Source: Oceanobacter antarcticus | GTDB taxonomy: Bacteria > Pseudomonadota > Gammaproteobacteria > Pseudomonadales > Oceanobacteraceae | Assembly (NCBI RefSeq): GCF_044962685.1 | Contig: NZ_JBBKTX010000001.1 | Coordinates: 62,001 to 126,000, forward strand | DNA: 64,000 nucleotides | Direction of reading: 5' to 3' | Part shown: piece by piece, positions 17,914 through 27,020 of the stretch | Layout of the letters: every line of letters begins with the position of its first letter | Numbering within the stretch: position 1 is the first letter of the stretch | Translations under genes and position numbers: made by a program | Notes under the pieces: model-generated | Database searches by the model: none | What the model was told of the DNA's origin: nothing | What the model saw: the letters and a program-made list of their open reading frames with translations, nothing else

Positions 17914-19811
17914 TTTCGGTTCGGCGCTGGTCGATCCGCCTAAGAATCATGTTGGTTGCAACAATTCCGGTGGTGTTGGCAGCGATTCTGATTACCAGTT
18001 ATCACATGATGCAGCGCTGGGAGGAGTTACAGCGGGAAACTGACAGCTTGGCGAATATCGCGCTGGAACACCTGGTGGCAGGCGCAGAATATCCTATTTT
18101 TTCAGGCAACTATCAGTTGCTGAATCCGGTGGTGATGGCGGTGCTCAAGCAGCCTTCCATTGCGGCCGTTGAGATCCTGGATATGAGTGGCAAGCGGCTG
18201 TATTTCCAGCAAACCGAGCGTTACGAAGAAATCCCCAGAAAGGATGTTCGTACCTTGACGCGGGAAATTTTTCCTGAAATTCCGGCGCTGGACAGCTTGT
18301 CCGAGTTTGATTCCCAACAGCCAGAGGTACACCGTATCGGGCTGGTCAAGATGGAAGTGGCGGATACCTTTATTCGTCAGCGTCAGGACGCCATTATGTA
18401 TCAGTCCATGGTGGCAGGTCTGGGGTTTGTACTGGTCTCCATGCTGGTGGCTGGGGGAATCTCGACAACGATTATCCCGCCGCTTGAACGACTCACTGGC
18501 TTTATCGGCCAGCTGGCTTCTGGCAATGTCAAACAGCGTATTACGATCGACAGTGGGGCAGAGATAGGCAATCTTCAAGATAGCGCTAATCGGCTGGCTG
18601 AGTCGTTGCAGCACGCTCAGGAAGCCCACCGGCGCTATACCGCAGAACTCCGGGAAGAACAGCACAAAAGCCAGCAGGCCAGTCAGGCCAAAAGTGAATT
18701 TCTGGCGATGATGAGCCATGAATTACGTACGCCATTAAATGGCGCAGTAGGGATGCTGCAGTTGATCGCACTGGATAACAAGGCTGAGGAATTTTACGAA
18801 TACAAATCGATGGCTGAGCAGTCGCTGACCAATCTGGCACAGCTACTGGAAGATGTGCTGGTGGTTGTAGACACGGAAAAGAATAACTTGCCGGTGGTTT
18901 TTGCCGAGCATCCGCTGCCTGAAATACTGGCGACCCTGATGCACGAGTTCAGCCTTCGGGCACTGGAAAAGCGGCTGTCTTTCGTTGTTGAATACGATGA
19001 TATCCTGTCGCAAGGCAAAATTCGGGTGGATCCATCGCTGGTGCGGCAAATTGTTCGCCACATCATTGACAACGCGATCAAATTTACCGAACAAGGGTAT
19101 GTGGTGGCATTGTTCTCGATTCATCAGCAGCCGACCAGCCACTGGCTCAGAATCCAGGTGAAGGATACCGGGATCGGCATTCCGCCCGATAAACGACACA
19201 AGGTTATGGAAGCCTTTTCCCAGATAAGCTCATCTTTCAGTCGTCAATACGACGGGATTGGGCTGGGTCTGACCATTTCACAGCATATCAGCCATATCCT
19301 CGGCGGCAGTATCCAGTTACGGGATAATGACGGTGGGGGAACCCAGGTATTAATCAATCTGCCGATCAAGCGTTCTGTCGTGTCCGGTAACCAAGACACG
19401 GATGTGCTTGGTATGGCGCTTGCCGTTTTGGTGGTAGAAGACAATGTGGTTAACCTCAAGGTGGCAGAAAAAATGATCCTCAAGGCGTGTCCTGGAGCCA
19501 ACGTGGTTGCTGCCGAAAACGGCGAACGCTGTCTGGAATGCGTGGCGGAGCAGGATTTTGATCTGATTCTTATGGATTGTCAGATGCCGGTTCTGGATGG
19601 CTTTGAGACAACCCGGCGTTTGCGTGCCAACGGCGTGACAACCCCTATTGTTGCCTGTACCGCCAATGGCTCGGATCTGGTGTTTCGGCGCTGTATCGGC
19701 GTGGGAATGAATGACTACCTGGGTAAGCCGCTGTCATTGGCTTCGCTGCAAGCCACTTTGCTGAAGTGGGGCCGGAAGGGAGGAACGGAGGTCAGTACGA
19801 CGGATCGCTGA
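17910..19811 (+). CDS. hybrid sensor histidine kinase with receiver domain
   Basis: 633 residues. Order of parts: TM1 (about 12-31), a periplasmic region of about 130 residues, TM2 (about 166-190), HAMP, a short coil, HisKA with phospho-accepting His270 in FLAMMSHELRTPLNG, HATPase_c (N box IIDNAIKFTEQG near 386, G boxes DTGIGIP and GIGLGLTIS), and a C-terminal receiver with Asp556 in LILMDCQMPVLDG. There is no Hpt domain, so a separate phosphotransfer protein or response regulator elsewhere is needed. It is translationally coupled to the binding-protein gene. Confidence 0.93.
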   Translation: MISVRRWSIRLRIMLVATIPVVLAAILITSYHMMQRWEELQRETDSLANIALEHLVAGAEYPIFSGNYQLLNPVVMAVLKQPSIAAVEILDMSGKRLYFQQTERYEEIPRKDVRTLTREIFPEIPALDSLSEFDSQQPEVHRIGLVKMEVADTFIRQRQDAIMYQSMVAGLGFVLVSMLVAGGISTTIIPPLERLTGFIGQLASGNVKQRITIDSGAEIGNLQDSANRLAESLQHAQEAHRRYTAELREEQHKSQQASQAKSEFLAMMSHELRTPLNGAVGMLQLIALDNKAEEFYEYKSMAEQSLTNLAQLLEDVLVVVDTEKNNLPVVFAEHPLPEILATLMHEFSLRALEKRLSFVVEYDDILSQGKIRVDPSLVRQIVRHIIDNAIKFTEQGYVVALFSIHQQPTSHWLRIQVKDTGIGIPPDKRHKVMEAFSQISSSFSRQYDGIGLGLTISQHISHILGGSIQLRDNDGGGTQVLINLPIKRSVVSGNQDTDVLGMALAVLVVEDNVVNLKVAEKMILKACPGANVVAAENGERCLECVAEQDFDLILMDCQMPVLDGFETTRRLRANGVTTPIVACTANGSDLVFRRCIGVGMNDYLGKPLSLASLQATLLKWGRKGGTEVSTTDR

Positions 19812-19833
19812 CCTCCTGATAATCGACCGTTAA

Positions 19834-20826
19834 TCAGTGATGATACTGCTCAACGATGCTTACTTCCTCAGCGGAACCCATCACGACGGAGACGCGCTGG
19901 TGAATGCCTTGTGGTTGAATGGCCATAATAGCTTCACTGGCGGTACTGCAGCGGCCACCAGCTTGTTCCATCAGCATGCTCATCGGATTGGCTTCGTACA
20001 TCAGCCGGAGTTTGCCGGGTTTGGCGGGATCACGGTTGTCGAACGGGTACAAGAAAATCCCCCCTCGAGTCAGAATACGATGGATTTCCGCCACCATGGC
20101 AGCCACCCAGCGCATATTGTAACGTTTACCCAGCGGGCCGGTTTCGCCCTTCAGCAAGTCATCTACGTATTGCTGCATGGCCGGTAGCCAGAAGCGCTGG
20201 TTCGACATATTGATGGCAAACTCGGCAGTAGCGGCGGGCACCTGAATATTTTCTTTCATCAGCAGGAATTCGCCCATGCGGGTGTCCAGTGTGAAGGAAT
20301 ATACGCCGTTACCCGTGGTCAGCATCATGATGGTGGATGGCCCATACAGAACATAGCCAGCGGCCACTTGCTGGTTGCCTGGTTGCAGATAGGCCGCTTC
20401 GTCACTGCCATGGCTGCCTTCCGGCGCCGCCAGAATCGAGAAAATGGTGCCAACCGTCACGTTGATGTCGATATTGGAAGAACCATCCAGTGGATCAAAC
20501 AGCACCAGATAAGCACCGTTTTCATTGCATGCCACAGGATCCGGCTCTTCTTCGCTGGCGATACCGCGTACAGCGGGTAATGCCGCCAGTGAGTCCTTCA
20601 GCAGATCGTTGGCGATCACATCCAGTTTTTTCTGGCATTCACCCTGTACGTTTTCCTGCTCGGCGCTGCCAAGAATGCCCGCTAGGTCACCGAGGGTGAG
20701 CTGGTGGGCAATGTCTTTGCAGGTCACTGCCAACTGGTCGATAACATCGATCAGTTCTGCATTGTCGCAGTGCTGCTGTAAAAAAGTCCTCAATCTAAGC
20801 ATAGGTCGCTGGGCCTCATTGGTCAC
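19834..20826 (-). CDS. fbp: fructose-1,6-bisphosphatase class I
   Basis: 330 residues. Class I signatures are FDPLDGSSNIDINVTVGTIFSI (metal and phosphate binding), GGIFLYPFDNR and GKLRLMYEANPMSMLMEQAGG. It performs the gluconeogenic step from fructose-1,6-bisphosphate to fructose-6-phosphate. The start may be the GTG at 20826 or the in-frame ATG at 20802. Convergent with the sensor kinase gene. Confidence 0.95.
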   Translation of the reverse strand: MTNEAQRPMLRLRTFLQQHCDNAELIDVIDQLAVTCKDIAHQLTLGDLAGILGSAEQENVQGECQKKLDVIANDLLKDSLAALPAVRGIASEEEPDPVACNENGAYLVLFDPLDGSSNIDINVTVGTIFSILAAPEGSHGSDEAAYLQPGNQQVAAGYVLYGPSTIMMLTTGNGVYSFTLDTRMGEFLLMKENIQVPAATAEFAINMSNQRFWLPAMQQYVDDLLKGETGPLGKRYNMRWVAAMVAEIHRILTRGGIFLYPFDNRDPAKPGKLRLMYEANPMSMLMEQAGGRCSTASEAIMAIQPQGIHQRVSVVMGSAEEVSIVEQYHH

Positions 20827-21005
20827 ATTCGTTCCGTTGCGGCGATACTACCGGAATCAGGTTCTGATTACAGTGCCAGCCGTGGCCGCCTGACCTGATT
20901 TCGCCTTCTTCTACCGACAGACAGGCCGATTTATCTGTGCTTGGGTCAGCGCGACCCAGCGGCTACACTAGCGGACTTTTTGTTGGTTTGTGGGGATGAT
21001 TGGCC

Positions 21006-22376
21006 ATGCGCGTTCATATTTTGGGAATTTGTGGCACTTTCATGGGGTCGCTGGCGCAGTTGGCGAAGGCGCTCGGCCATCAGGTGTCAGGCAGTGACCA
21101 TGGTGTGTATCCACCCATGAGCGAGCAGCTGTCGGCTGCCGGGATCGATCTGATTGAAGGGTTTGACCCCGCTGCGATTCCTGCTGATACCGAGTTGGTG
21201 ATTATCGGTAATGCCATGTCGCGGGGGAACCCATCGGTCGAGTATGTACTGGAACGAGGTATTCCCTATTGTTCCGGCCCCCAGTGGATGAATCAGCATC
21301 TGCTGCAAGGTCGCTGGGTTGCTGCGGTAGCAGGTACCCATGGCAAAACATCAACAGCCAGTATGTTGGCCTGGATACTTGAGTGCGCGGGAATGGCACC
21401 GGGCTTTCTGATTGGTGGTGTGCCGGGAAACTTCCCGGTGTCCGCCCGCCTTGGTGACAGCCCGTTTTTTGTGATAGAAGCCGATGAATATGACACGGCG
21501 TTTTTTGACAAGCGCTCGAAGTTTGTTCATTACCTGCCCAGAACCGTAGTGATGAACAATCTGGAGTTTGATCACGCGGATATTTTTGACGACCTGGCGG
21601 CGATTGAGCGTCAGTTTCATCACCTGGTGCGACTGGTTCCGGCTTCTGGCCGTATTGTATTGCCTGCATCTGAACCGGCGCTGGAACGAGTGCTGGCGCA
21701 AGGTTGCTGGAGCGAAATCGAACGTTTTGGAGAACGAAGTGGTTGGCATATACGCAAGCATGCGGATGATGGCAGTCTCTTCTCGTTGTGGCAGGGCGAG
21801 CAGCAATTGGGTCAGGTGCAATGGTCACTGAATGGTGATCATAATCTGAATAATGTCTGCGCTGCGCTGCTGGCTGCGCGGCATATGGGTGTACGGCCCG
21901 AGCAGGCACTGGAGGCCCTGACGTCGTTCAGATTGCCGCGCCGACGGATGGAATGCCTGGCAAATACCGGCAGGGTGCGTGTGTATGACGACTTTGCTCA
22001 TCACCCTACGGCGATCAAGACCACTCTGGCCGGTGCCAGAGCGGCGATGACGAATGACGAGCGGTTGATTGCGGTACTCGAACCACGTTCCAATACCATG
22101 AAAATGGGAGTGCACAAGGAAGCACTGATACCCGCTGTGGGCGCTGCTGATTTGTCCTTCTGGCTGGAATCGCAAGGCCAGGGCTGGAGCCTGGCAGACC
22201 TTCTGCCTGAAGAAAAAGGGCGCTGTTTCCATACGGTTGAGGAGCTGCTGGAGCATTTGCAGCAACAGCTGCGTCCTGGTGATCGGGTGGTATTTATGTC
22301 CAATGGCGGATTTTCCGGCCTACCGGCACGGTTTGCTGCCTGGGTTAACCTGCAAGCAGAGGAAGAACACGCGTGA
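21006..22376 (+). CDS. mpl: UDP-MurNAc:L-alanyl-gamma-D-glutamyl-meso-diaminopimelate ligase
   Basis: 456 residues starting at the ATG at 21006 (MRVHILGICGTFMG, as in E. coli Mpl); a TTG two codons upstream is less likely. ATP-binding loop GTHGKTS at 110-116, Mur-ligase central domain with FEADEYDTAFFDKRSKFVHY-type sequence, and C-terminal DDFAHHPTAIKTTL. It recycles the murein tripeptide onto UDP-MurNAc in the cytosol. The last bases overlap the GTG start of ubiX, a pairing common in pseudomonads. Confidence 0.95.
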   Translation: MRVHILGICGTFMGSLAQLAKALGHQVSGSDHGVYPPMSEQLSAAGIDLIEGFDPAAIPADTELVIIGNAMSRGNPSVEYVLERGIPYCSGPQWMNQHLLQGRWVAAVAGTHGKTSTASMLAWILECAGMAPGFLIGGVPGNFPVSARLGDSPFFVIEADEYDTAFFDKRSKFVHYLPRTVVMNNLEFDHADIFDDLAAIERQFHHLVRLVPASGRIVLPASEPALERVLAQGCWSEIERFGERSGWHIRKHADDGSLFSLWQGEQQLGQVQWSLNGDHNLNNVCAALLAARHMGVRPEQALEALTSFRLPRRRMECLANTGRVRVYDDFAHHPTAIKTTLAGARAAMTNDERLIAVLEPRSNTMKMGVHKEALIPAVGAADLSFWLESQGQGWSLADLLPEEKGRCFHTVEELLEHLQQQLRPGDRVVFMSNGGFSGLPARFAAWVNLQAEEEHA

Positions 22377-23008
22377 ATGACTGTCGTATCTGTGTCGCGG
22401 TCACCGGAGCCTCTGGTTCACCCTATACCTTGCGCCTGATTGAGGTTCTGCTGGCGGCGGATCAGAATGTTGACCTGATCTTTTCTCGCGCAGCCCTGCT
22501 GGTGATGGCAACGGAAACCGAATTGCAGCTGCCTGGCAAACCGCAAGGTCAGGCCCGTGCGCTGCACCACCATTTTCAGGTGGATGCGCAGCGTCTGCGA
22601 GTGTTCGGCCGTGATGACTGGATGTCCCCCTGGGCCTCTGGTTCCGGTCAGCCCGGCACGTTGGTGATCTGTCCGTGCAGTACCGGCACGTTGTCGGCGA
22701 TTGCCGTCGGTGCCAGCGATAATCTGATCGAACGGGCTGCCGATGTGGCATTAAAAGAAGGTCGCAAGCTGATTCTTGTGCCCCGTGAAAGTCCATATTC
22801 GGAAATTCATCTCAGCAACATGCTGACACTGAAACGTATGGGAGCGACCATTCTGCCCGCTAGTCCGGGTTTCTACCATCAACCACAATCGGTTCAGGAT
22901 CTGATTGATTTTGTGGTGGCCCGTATCCTTAACCAACTCAATATACCCCAGTCGTTAATGCCACTGTGGGGAGTAACCTACCCGCCAGGAGAAATATCCG
23001 GTGACTGA
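22373..23008 (+). CDS. ubiX: flavin prenyltransferase UbiX
   Basis: 211 residues. The FMN-binding start is VAVTGASGSPYTLRLIEVLL, with the signature region CPCSTGTLSAIAVGASDNLIERAADVALKEGRKLILVPRE. It makes the prenylated FMN used by UbiD in ubiquinone synthesis. It starts with GTG inside the end of mpl and its own end overlaps the next small gene by 8 bp, so all three are probably coupled. Confidence 0.95.
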   Translation: MNDCRICVAVTGASGSPYTLRLIEVLLAADQNVDLIFSRAALLVMATETELQLPGKPQGQARALHHHFQVDAQRLRVFGRDDWMSPWASGSGQPGTLVICPCSTGTLSAIAVGASDNLIERAADVALKEGRKLILVPRESPYSEIHLSNMLTLKRMGATILPASPGFYHQPQSVQDLIDFVVARILNQLNIPQSLMPLWGVTYPPGEISGD

Positions 23009-23381
23009 AACCAATCACGAATCACATCATAATCCGGTCGAGCCACCGGATATCACCCGCTGGGCATTTATCGGATTTGTCGCCGGGATCATTTTATCTG
23101 TGCTGGCAATGGAATATTACGGCTTTATCAAGCATCCATCCGACGCTGACAGCGCCCGCATCGACGAGTTTGTCTTGTTGTCGCTGGAACCTGGTTATGA
23201 CGTCAAAGTTTCGAACAAGGCATCTGGCAAAGAGGCGTTCTGCGTTGATGGCTATTTGCTGCTGCGGCCGACCAATGGTCATGAAGTGGCCGGCATCCTG
23301 GTGGATGGCAAAAACCGACCGGTAGCCTGTCAGGAGGCGCTGGGTCATGGCCAGCCTGAGTTGAAGGCACCGAGCGAATAA
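23001..23381 (+). CDS. small membrane-anchored protein of unknown function
   Basis: 126 residues beginning at a GTG that overlaps the end of ubiX. One transmembrane helix (about 22-41, WAFIGFVAGIILSVLAMEYYG) follows a hydrophilic, His-rich N-terminus. The rest, about 85 residues, would be periplasmic and holds two cysteines (in EAFCVDGY and RPVACQEAL) that could form a disulfide. No family recognised. Confidence 0.7.
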   Translation: MTETNHESHHNPVEPPDITRWAFIGFVAGIILSVLAMEYYGFIKHPSDADSARIDEFVLLSLEPGYDVKVSNKASGKEAFCVDGYLLLRPTNGHEVAGILVDGKNRPVACQEALGHGQPELKAPSE

Positions 23382-23466
23382 TCTGGCTTGTCGGCTGACT
23401 GCTGGCAGTGGATTTTCGACAGCCTGCTAGACTGCAAATATATTCAGATATTTGGAATCAGCCAGC

Positions 23467-23721
23467 ATGTCGTTGAACTGTGTATTTTGCCAAAAAGTGG
23501 TTTTTGGCAGTAGTGGACAGACGGTACCGGGGATGGGGCCAGCCCATGCTCATTGCTATCAGGCCTATCGCACCATGAAACGTACCTTCAAGTCGATGGA
23601 TATTACCCAGCTGACGGATGTTGAACTGGCGGATCTGAAAGATCTGGTACTGGCAGAAGAAAATGACAGGAAACGCAAGGCCAGTGGTGGTACGGACGAG
23701 GGTGATATTGAGCTGTTCTGA
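23467..23721 (+). CDS. small zinc-binding-like protein (DUF2175-like)
   Basis: 84 residues from the ATG at 23467; a TTG at 23452 would add 5. The N-terminal half has CVFCQKVVFG and GMGPAHAHCYQAY, a CxxC plus HxHC pattern suited to binding one zinc ion. The C-terminal part is a charged helix (TDVELADLKDLVLAEENDRKRK). DUF2175 proteins look like this, but I am not certain of the assignment. Function unknown. Confidence 0.65.
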   Translation: MSLNCVFCQKVVFGSSGQTVPGMGPAHAHCYQAYRTMKRTFKSMDITQLTDVELADLKDLVLAEENDRKRKASGGTDEGDIELF

Positions 23722-23802
23722 GACCTTTTTCTGATCGGCCCATACCGATGTTTGTTTCATTGCTGTAGAGATAGGACCCCCGGCAATGTCCGGTAACAAC
23801 AC

Positions 23803-23850
23803 CAACCAACACCAACCATACCGGTTAAACGGTGTTATTGGTGTTGGTTG
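23803..23850. terminator. long hairpin between convergent genes
   Basis: A perfect 13-bp stem (CAACCAACACCAA with TTGGTGTTGGTTG) encloses a 22-nt loop with a smaller nested ACCG/CGGT stem. The 5' arm is part of a CAACACCAAC tandem repeat. There is no clear T run. It probably separates two convergent transcripts. Confidence 0.5.
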
Positions 23851-23858
23851 AGGCCGGA

Positions 23859-24599
23859 TTACTTCCCAGAAAGATACTTGATCAACTCATCCGAGCCGCC
23901 AATGTGCTCTCCGCCAATGTAAATTTGCGGTACGGTTTCACGTCCGGTGATAGCGCGCAGTGAGACGATACTGGCATCCGTACCCATGACGATTTCTTCA
24001 TAATCCATCCCTGCTGCTTCCAATGCACCTTTGGCTCGCGCACAAAAGGAGCAGCCCGGCTTGGTGAATAACGCCACCGATTGGGGTTTTTCGGCATCGG
24101 CATTGATAAATTCGAGCATGGTATCAGCGTCAGATACCTCAAATGGGTCGCCCGGTTTTTGTGGCTCAATAAACATCTTTTCGACAATGCCGTTTTTCAC
24201 CAGCATGCTGTAACGCCAGCTGCGTTTGCCAAAGCCGATATCATTCTTGTCTACCAACATGCCCATGCCAGCAGTGAACTCGCCATTACCATCTGCAATC
24301 ATACGAATGTTTTCAGCTTCCTGATTGGCGGCCCAGGCATTCATCACAAAGGTATCGTTGACGCTGATGCAGAGAATTTCATCAATGCCATTGGCGCGGA
24401 ACACACTGGCCAGCTCGTTGTAACGCGGCAAGTGGGTACTGGAACAGGTGGGCGTGAAGGCACCAGGAAGCGAAAAGACCACCACGGTGCGATTTTTGAA
24501 AATGTCATCACTGGAGATCTGAACCCAGTCATCTCCAACACGGGCGGGCCAGGTGACTGAGGGTACTGTTTGGCCTTCTTTACTGATCAATGTCGTCAT
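23859..24599 (-). CDS. peroxiredoxin-glutaredoxin fusion (hybrid Prx5)
   Basis: 246 residues, a natural fusion. Residues 1-165 form a Prx5-type peroxiredoxin with peroxidatic Cys52 in GAFTPTCSSTHLP. Residues about 172-246 form a glutaredoxin with the dithiol motif CSFC (Cys183, Cys186) and TVPQIYIGGEHIGGSDEL. The glutaredoxin part lets the enzyme use glutathione directly to reduce peroxides, as in Haemophilus PGdx. It is cytosolic and monocistronic. Confidence 0.95.
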   Translation of the reverse strand: MTTLISKEGQTVPSVTWPARVGDDWVQISSDDIFKNRTVVVFSLPGAFTPTCSSTHLPRYNELASVFRANGIDEILCISVNDTFVMNAWAANQEAENIRMIADGNGEFTAGMGMLVDKNDIGFGKRSWRYSMLVKNGIVEKMFIEPQKPGDPFEVSDADTMLEFINADAEKPQSVALFTKPGCSFCARAKGALEAAGMDYEEIVMGTDASIVSLRAITGRETVPQIYIGGEHIGGSDELIKYLSGK

Positions 24600-24875
24600 G
24601 CTTGCTCCTTGAATGGAAAGATCGATGTTGCATCGCGTCTGCCGGAATGTTGCGCGCCGAATAAAGCAGTTACTTGGTATGTAGCCAGTATGGCTGGTGC
24701 TTATTATTCCTGAAATTAATTGAATTTATTTTTTCAATAGTTTTTTGCTTTATTGAGGGCCATCTCTCGCTGTATGGTTTTAGGGTGCATCTAAGAATGT
24801 AGCGCGCTCGGTAATTCATAGATGATCCCTTTAGAGTATGATAGCTGATCGGCGGTAATGCAGTGGTAGCCTTGT

Positions 24876-25253
24876 ATGTTGATAGAAACCAGTTCAGATC
24901 TGATTGTCTCAGATCATGTCACAACACTGGCCAATGGTGTCCGTGTTGATGCAGCCACATTGCTTAATGGTTGTGTACTGACGATTGGCCGGGATGGTCT
25001 GGCGTTATATCGTCACCTGGATGCGTTGCAGGATCCTCTGGGCAATGGTCTGATTCGCAGTGTGGCATTGACGGACGCGGCGTGTTTACCCGATTGCTCG
25101 CCGCTGATCCGGGAACATCGAGCTGGCTACGTCGGTTTGGCCGAAGGCTTTGTATTGCTGATTGGTCTTAATGATGTCCGCCTGTTTGCCAACAAGCAGG
25201 ATGCGCTGGCAAACACCCATGAATTGCAGCGTATGTCGCTGGAATATCAATAA
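24876..25253 (+). CDS. hypothetical protein
   Basis: 125 residues, no family recognised. Soluble, with no signal peptide or membrane helix. It reads as mixed alpha/beta (GCVLTIGRDGLALYRHLDALQDP, EGFVLLIGLNDVRLFANKQDAL). The next gene, on the same strand 27 bp on, is an epimerase-like protein, so the two are probably co-transcribed. Codon use resembles the neighbours. Confidence 0.65.
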   Translation: MLIETSSDLIVSDHVTTLANGVRVDAATLLNGCVLTIGRDGLALYRHLDALQDPLGNGLIRSVALTDAACLPDCSPLIREHRAGYVGLAEGFVLLIGLNDVRLFANKQDALANTHELQRMSLEYQ

Positions 25254-25280
25254 CCAGGCAGTTGACGGGGAGTAAAACGT

Positions 25281-26117
25281 TTGTTGGTAAATCCTTTCTA
25301 TAGCTATGTGATCGGTGCAGACCGCTCGGTGGGCCAGTGTCTGACCAGAGCGCTGGCAACAGAAAACTATATCTACAAAGGCGTGGCGATTGAAAGGCAG
25401 GAGCGGCTTTCCGTACAATCGGCCGGGCAGCCGTTTTTTGTGCTGACGCCCTCGTTGTGTCATCCCAGCGACTTCAGTGATGCCATGGCCTGGGCTGATC
25501 TGGCCGATGAACATGATGCTCCTGTGGTACTGGTGTCGTCGCTGGCGGTCTTTGCAGCGGATGACGGGCATCGATTCTCCGAACAGGACAATGACTACTG
25601 TTCCAGTGAACTGGGTATTGTGTTAATGGCTGCTGAGCAACGGATCCGTCAGTGTCGTCGGCACCTGATTTTGCGGGTCGGTCAAGCTTTTGCGGTACAG
25701 TCTGGTGATTTTGCCCATACCTTGCTCACCCGCATTCGCGATAATGGCCTGATTCAGGTGGATGACCAGCGTACCTTCAGCCCGACACCGGATGATGATA
25801 TTGCCAACGTGCTGTTGGCGATGCTCAAACAGGCCGACTGCAGTGATGATTTATGGGGCACCTATCATTTTTGTGGCGTAGAGCCAGTCACCTCCTACGC
25901 TTTTGCCGAAGCTTTGTTAGCAGAGGCTGGGCAATTTGAAGATTTGTCCGAGGCTCGTCTGATGGAGCATAGCGAGGGTCTAGCTCCGGTAATCTGGACA
26001 CCAAATGCGGATGTGTCACAACTGTTTTATACCTTCGGGATCAAGCGCAAGCCATGGCGAACCGGTTTGGGGCGACTGGTTCGACGCTACTACCGGGCAG
26101 GCAGTACGGACAGCTGA
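25281..26117 (+). CDS. sugar nucleotide-binding / RmlD-like reductase-like protein
   Basis: 278 residues starting at TTG, with GGGGAG 9 bp before it. The layout resembles the extended short-chain dehydrogenase/RmlD fold: VVLVSSLAVFAADDGHRFSEQD (substrate Ser region), HLILRVGQAF, DQRTFSPTPDDDIANVLLAML and WGTYHFCGVEPVTSYAFAEALLAEAG are all typical. However, the N-terminal glycine-rich NAD loop is degenerate (YVIGADRSVGQCL) and the YxxxK motif is not obvious, so activity is uncertain. Confidence 0.75.
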   Translation: MLVNPFYSYVIGADRSVGQCLTRALATENYIYKGVAIERQERLSVQSAGQPFFVLTPSLCHPSDFSDAMAWADLADEHDAPVVLVSSLAVFAADDGHRFSEQDNDYCSSELGIVLMAAEQRIRQCRRHLILRVGQAFAVQSGDFAHTLLTRIRDNGLIQVDDQRTFSPTPDDDIANVLLAMLKQADCSDDLWGTYHFCGVEPVTSYAFAEALLAEAGQFEDLSEARLMEHSEGLAPVIWTPNADVSQLFYTFGIKRKPWRTGLGRLVRRYYRAGSTDS

Positions 26118-26138
26118 TCTGGATTGATAGACGTAAAA

Positions 26139-26165
26139 AACGGGCAATCAAGGCCCGTTGTTTTT
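26139..26165. terminator. terminator between convergent genes
   Basis: AACGGGC and GCCCGTT arms with an A run before and T5 after the stem. Confidence 0.8.
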
Positions 26166-26180
26166 GACAGTCGATCCAGA

Positions 26181-26774
26181 TCAGGCCAGGTTCAGAGCAC
26201 TGGATTCCTGATACAGCGTCATCAGCTTGTCTGTGATCACGGCACGAATACTTTCGCGATCCAGTGATGACAAGGCTTTTAAGTCTTTCAGACGCAGGCG
26301 ATGCAAGTGCAGACAGGGAAGCTGATCGTTAAATTCGCGCAGGTCACCTTTCATCAATACCGGCAGGAAAGGATCCTCGGTGTTGGAGCGACGCAGAATC
26401 TGGCGAATACCTTCCTGGAATGGAATAGGCACTGAGCGTACGTTTTTATCCCGGTGCGAAATAATCAGATACAAACCACTTTTACCAATCAGATTGCCAG
26501 GAATAACATGCAGTCCGGTGGACTGGACAGCTTCCGGGTTCAGGTGGCTGAAAGTGTCGTGGAAAGCATAGGGATCAGGCAAGATAACCAGTTGGCGGTT
26601 GGCTTCTTCAGGAAAAAAAACGTTGTAGTTGGTATAGAGCTGACGGACGGAAGAAGAGAACACACAAAAGTGATTCTCAAACTGTTTTACAAAGTTGACG
26701 GCCCGCTTGTGCTGATGGATCTTCTGGAGATCCCACACCAAATCCGCGTTACGTTGTTGCTTCACAGAATTCAT
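26181..26774 (-). CDS. hypothetical protein
   Basis: 197 residues from the ATG at 26774, preceded by AAGG; an in-frame GTG at 26789 would add 5. Basic N-terminal half (NSVKQQRNADLVWDLQKIHQHKRAVNFVKQF), then a mixed alpha/beta middle and a Leu-rich C-terminal helix region. No signal peptide, membrane helix or known motif. It stands alone between a terminator and a gap containing a 31-bp palindrome that may control it. Confidence 0.65.
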   Translation of the reverse strand: MNSVKQQRNADLVWDLQKIHQHKRAVNFVKQFENHFCVFSSSVRQLYTNYNVFFPEEANRQLVILPDPYAFHDTFSHLNPEAVQSTGLHVIPGNLIGKSGLYLIISHRDKNVRSVPIPFQEGIRQILRRSNTEDPFLPVLMKGDLREFNDQLPCLHLHRLRLKDLKALSSLDRESIRAVITDKLMTLYQESSALNLA

Positions 26775-26868
26775 CCTGTCTACCTTCACGAGTCAAATGC
26801 AGTTTAACGTATAGATCGGGTGTTGCTAGCTATTTTTGCAGTACAGCAGAGGCTAAGTGTTACTCTTT

Positions 26869-26899
26869 GTTACCGCTGACAAAATTTGTCAGCGGTAAC
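26869..26899. repeat. 31-bp perfect palindrome upstream of a minus-strand gene
   Basis: Two 15-bp arms (GTTACCGCTGACAAA and its exact complement) around a single A. It lies about 95 bp upstream of the 26181-26774 gene and about 120 bp downstream of holA, both minus strand. There is no T run, so it is either an operator or an intrinsic hairpin. Confidence 0.8.
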
Positions 26900-27020
26900 G
26901 CCACACTGGGTGCTCATTTACTCATTGTGTCGCTTACTGACCATTTGTGTTAATAACCAACAGGCAGCAGTATCTCATCTTATATACACGAAAACTGTGC
27001 GTTAGTCGGACTGCCAAATG

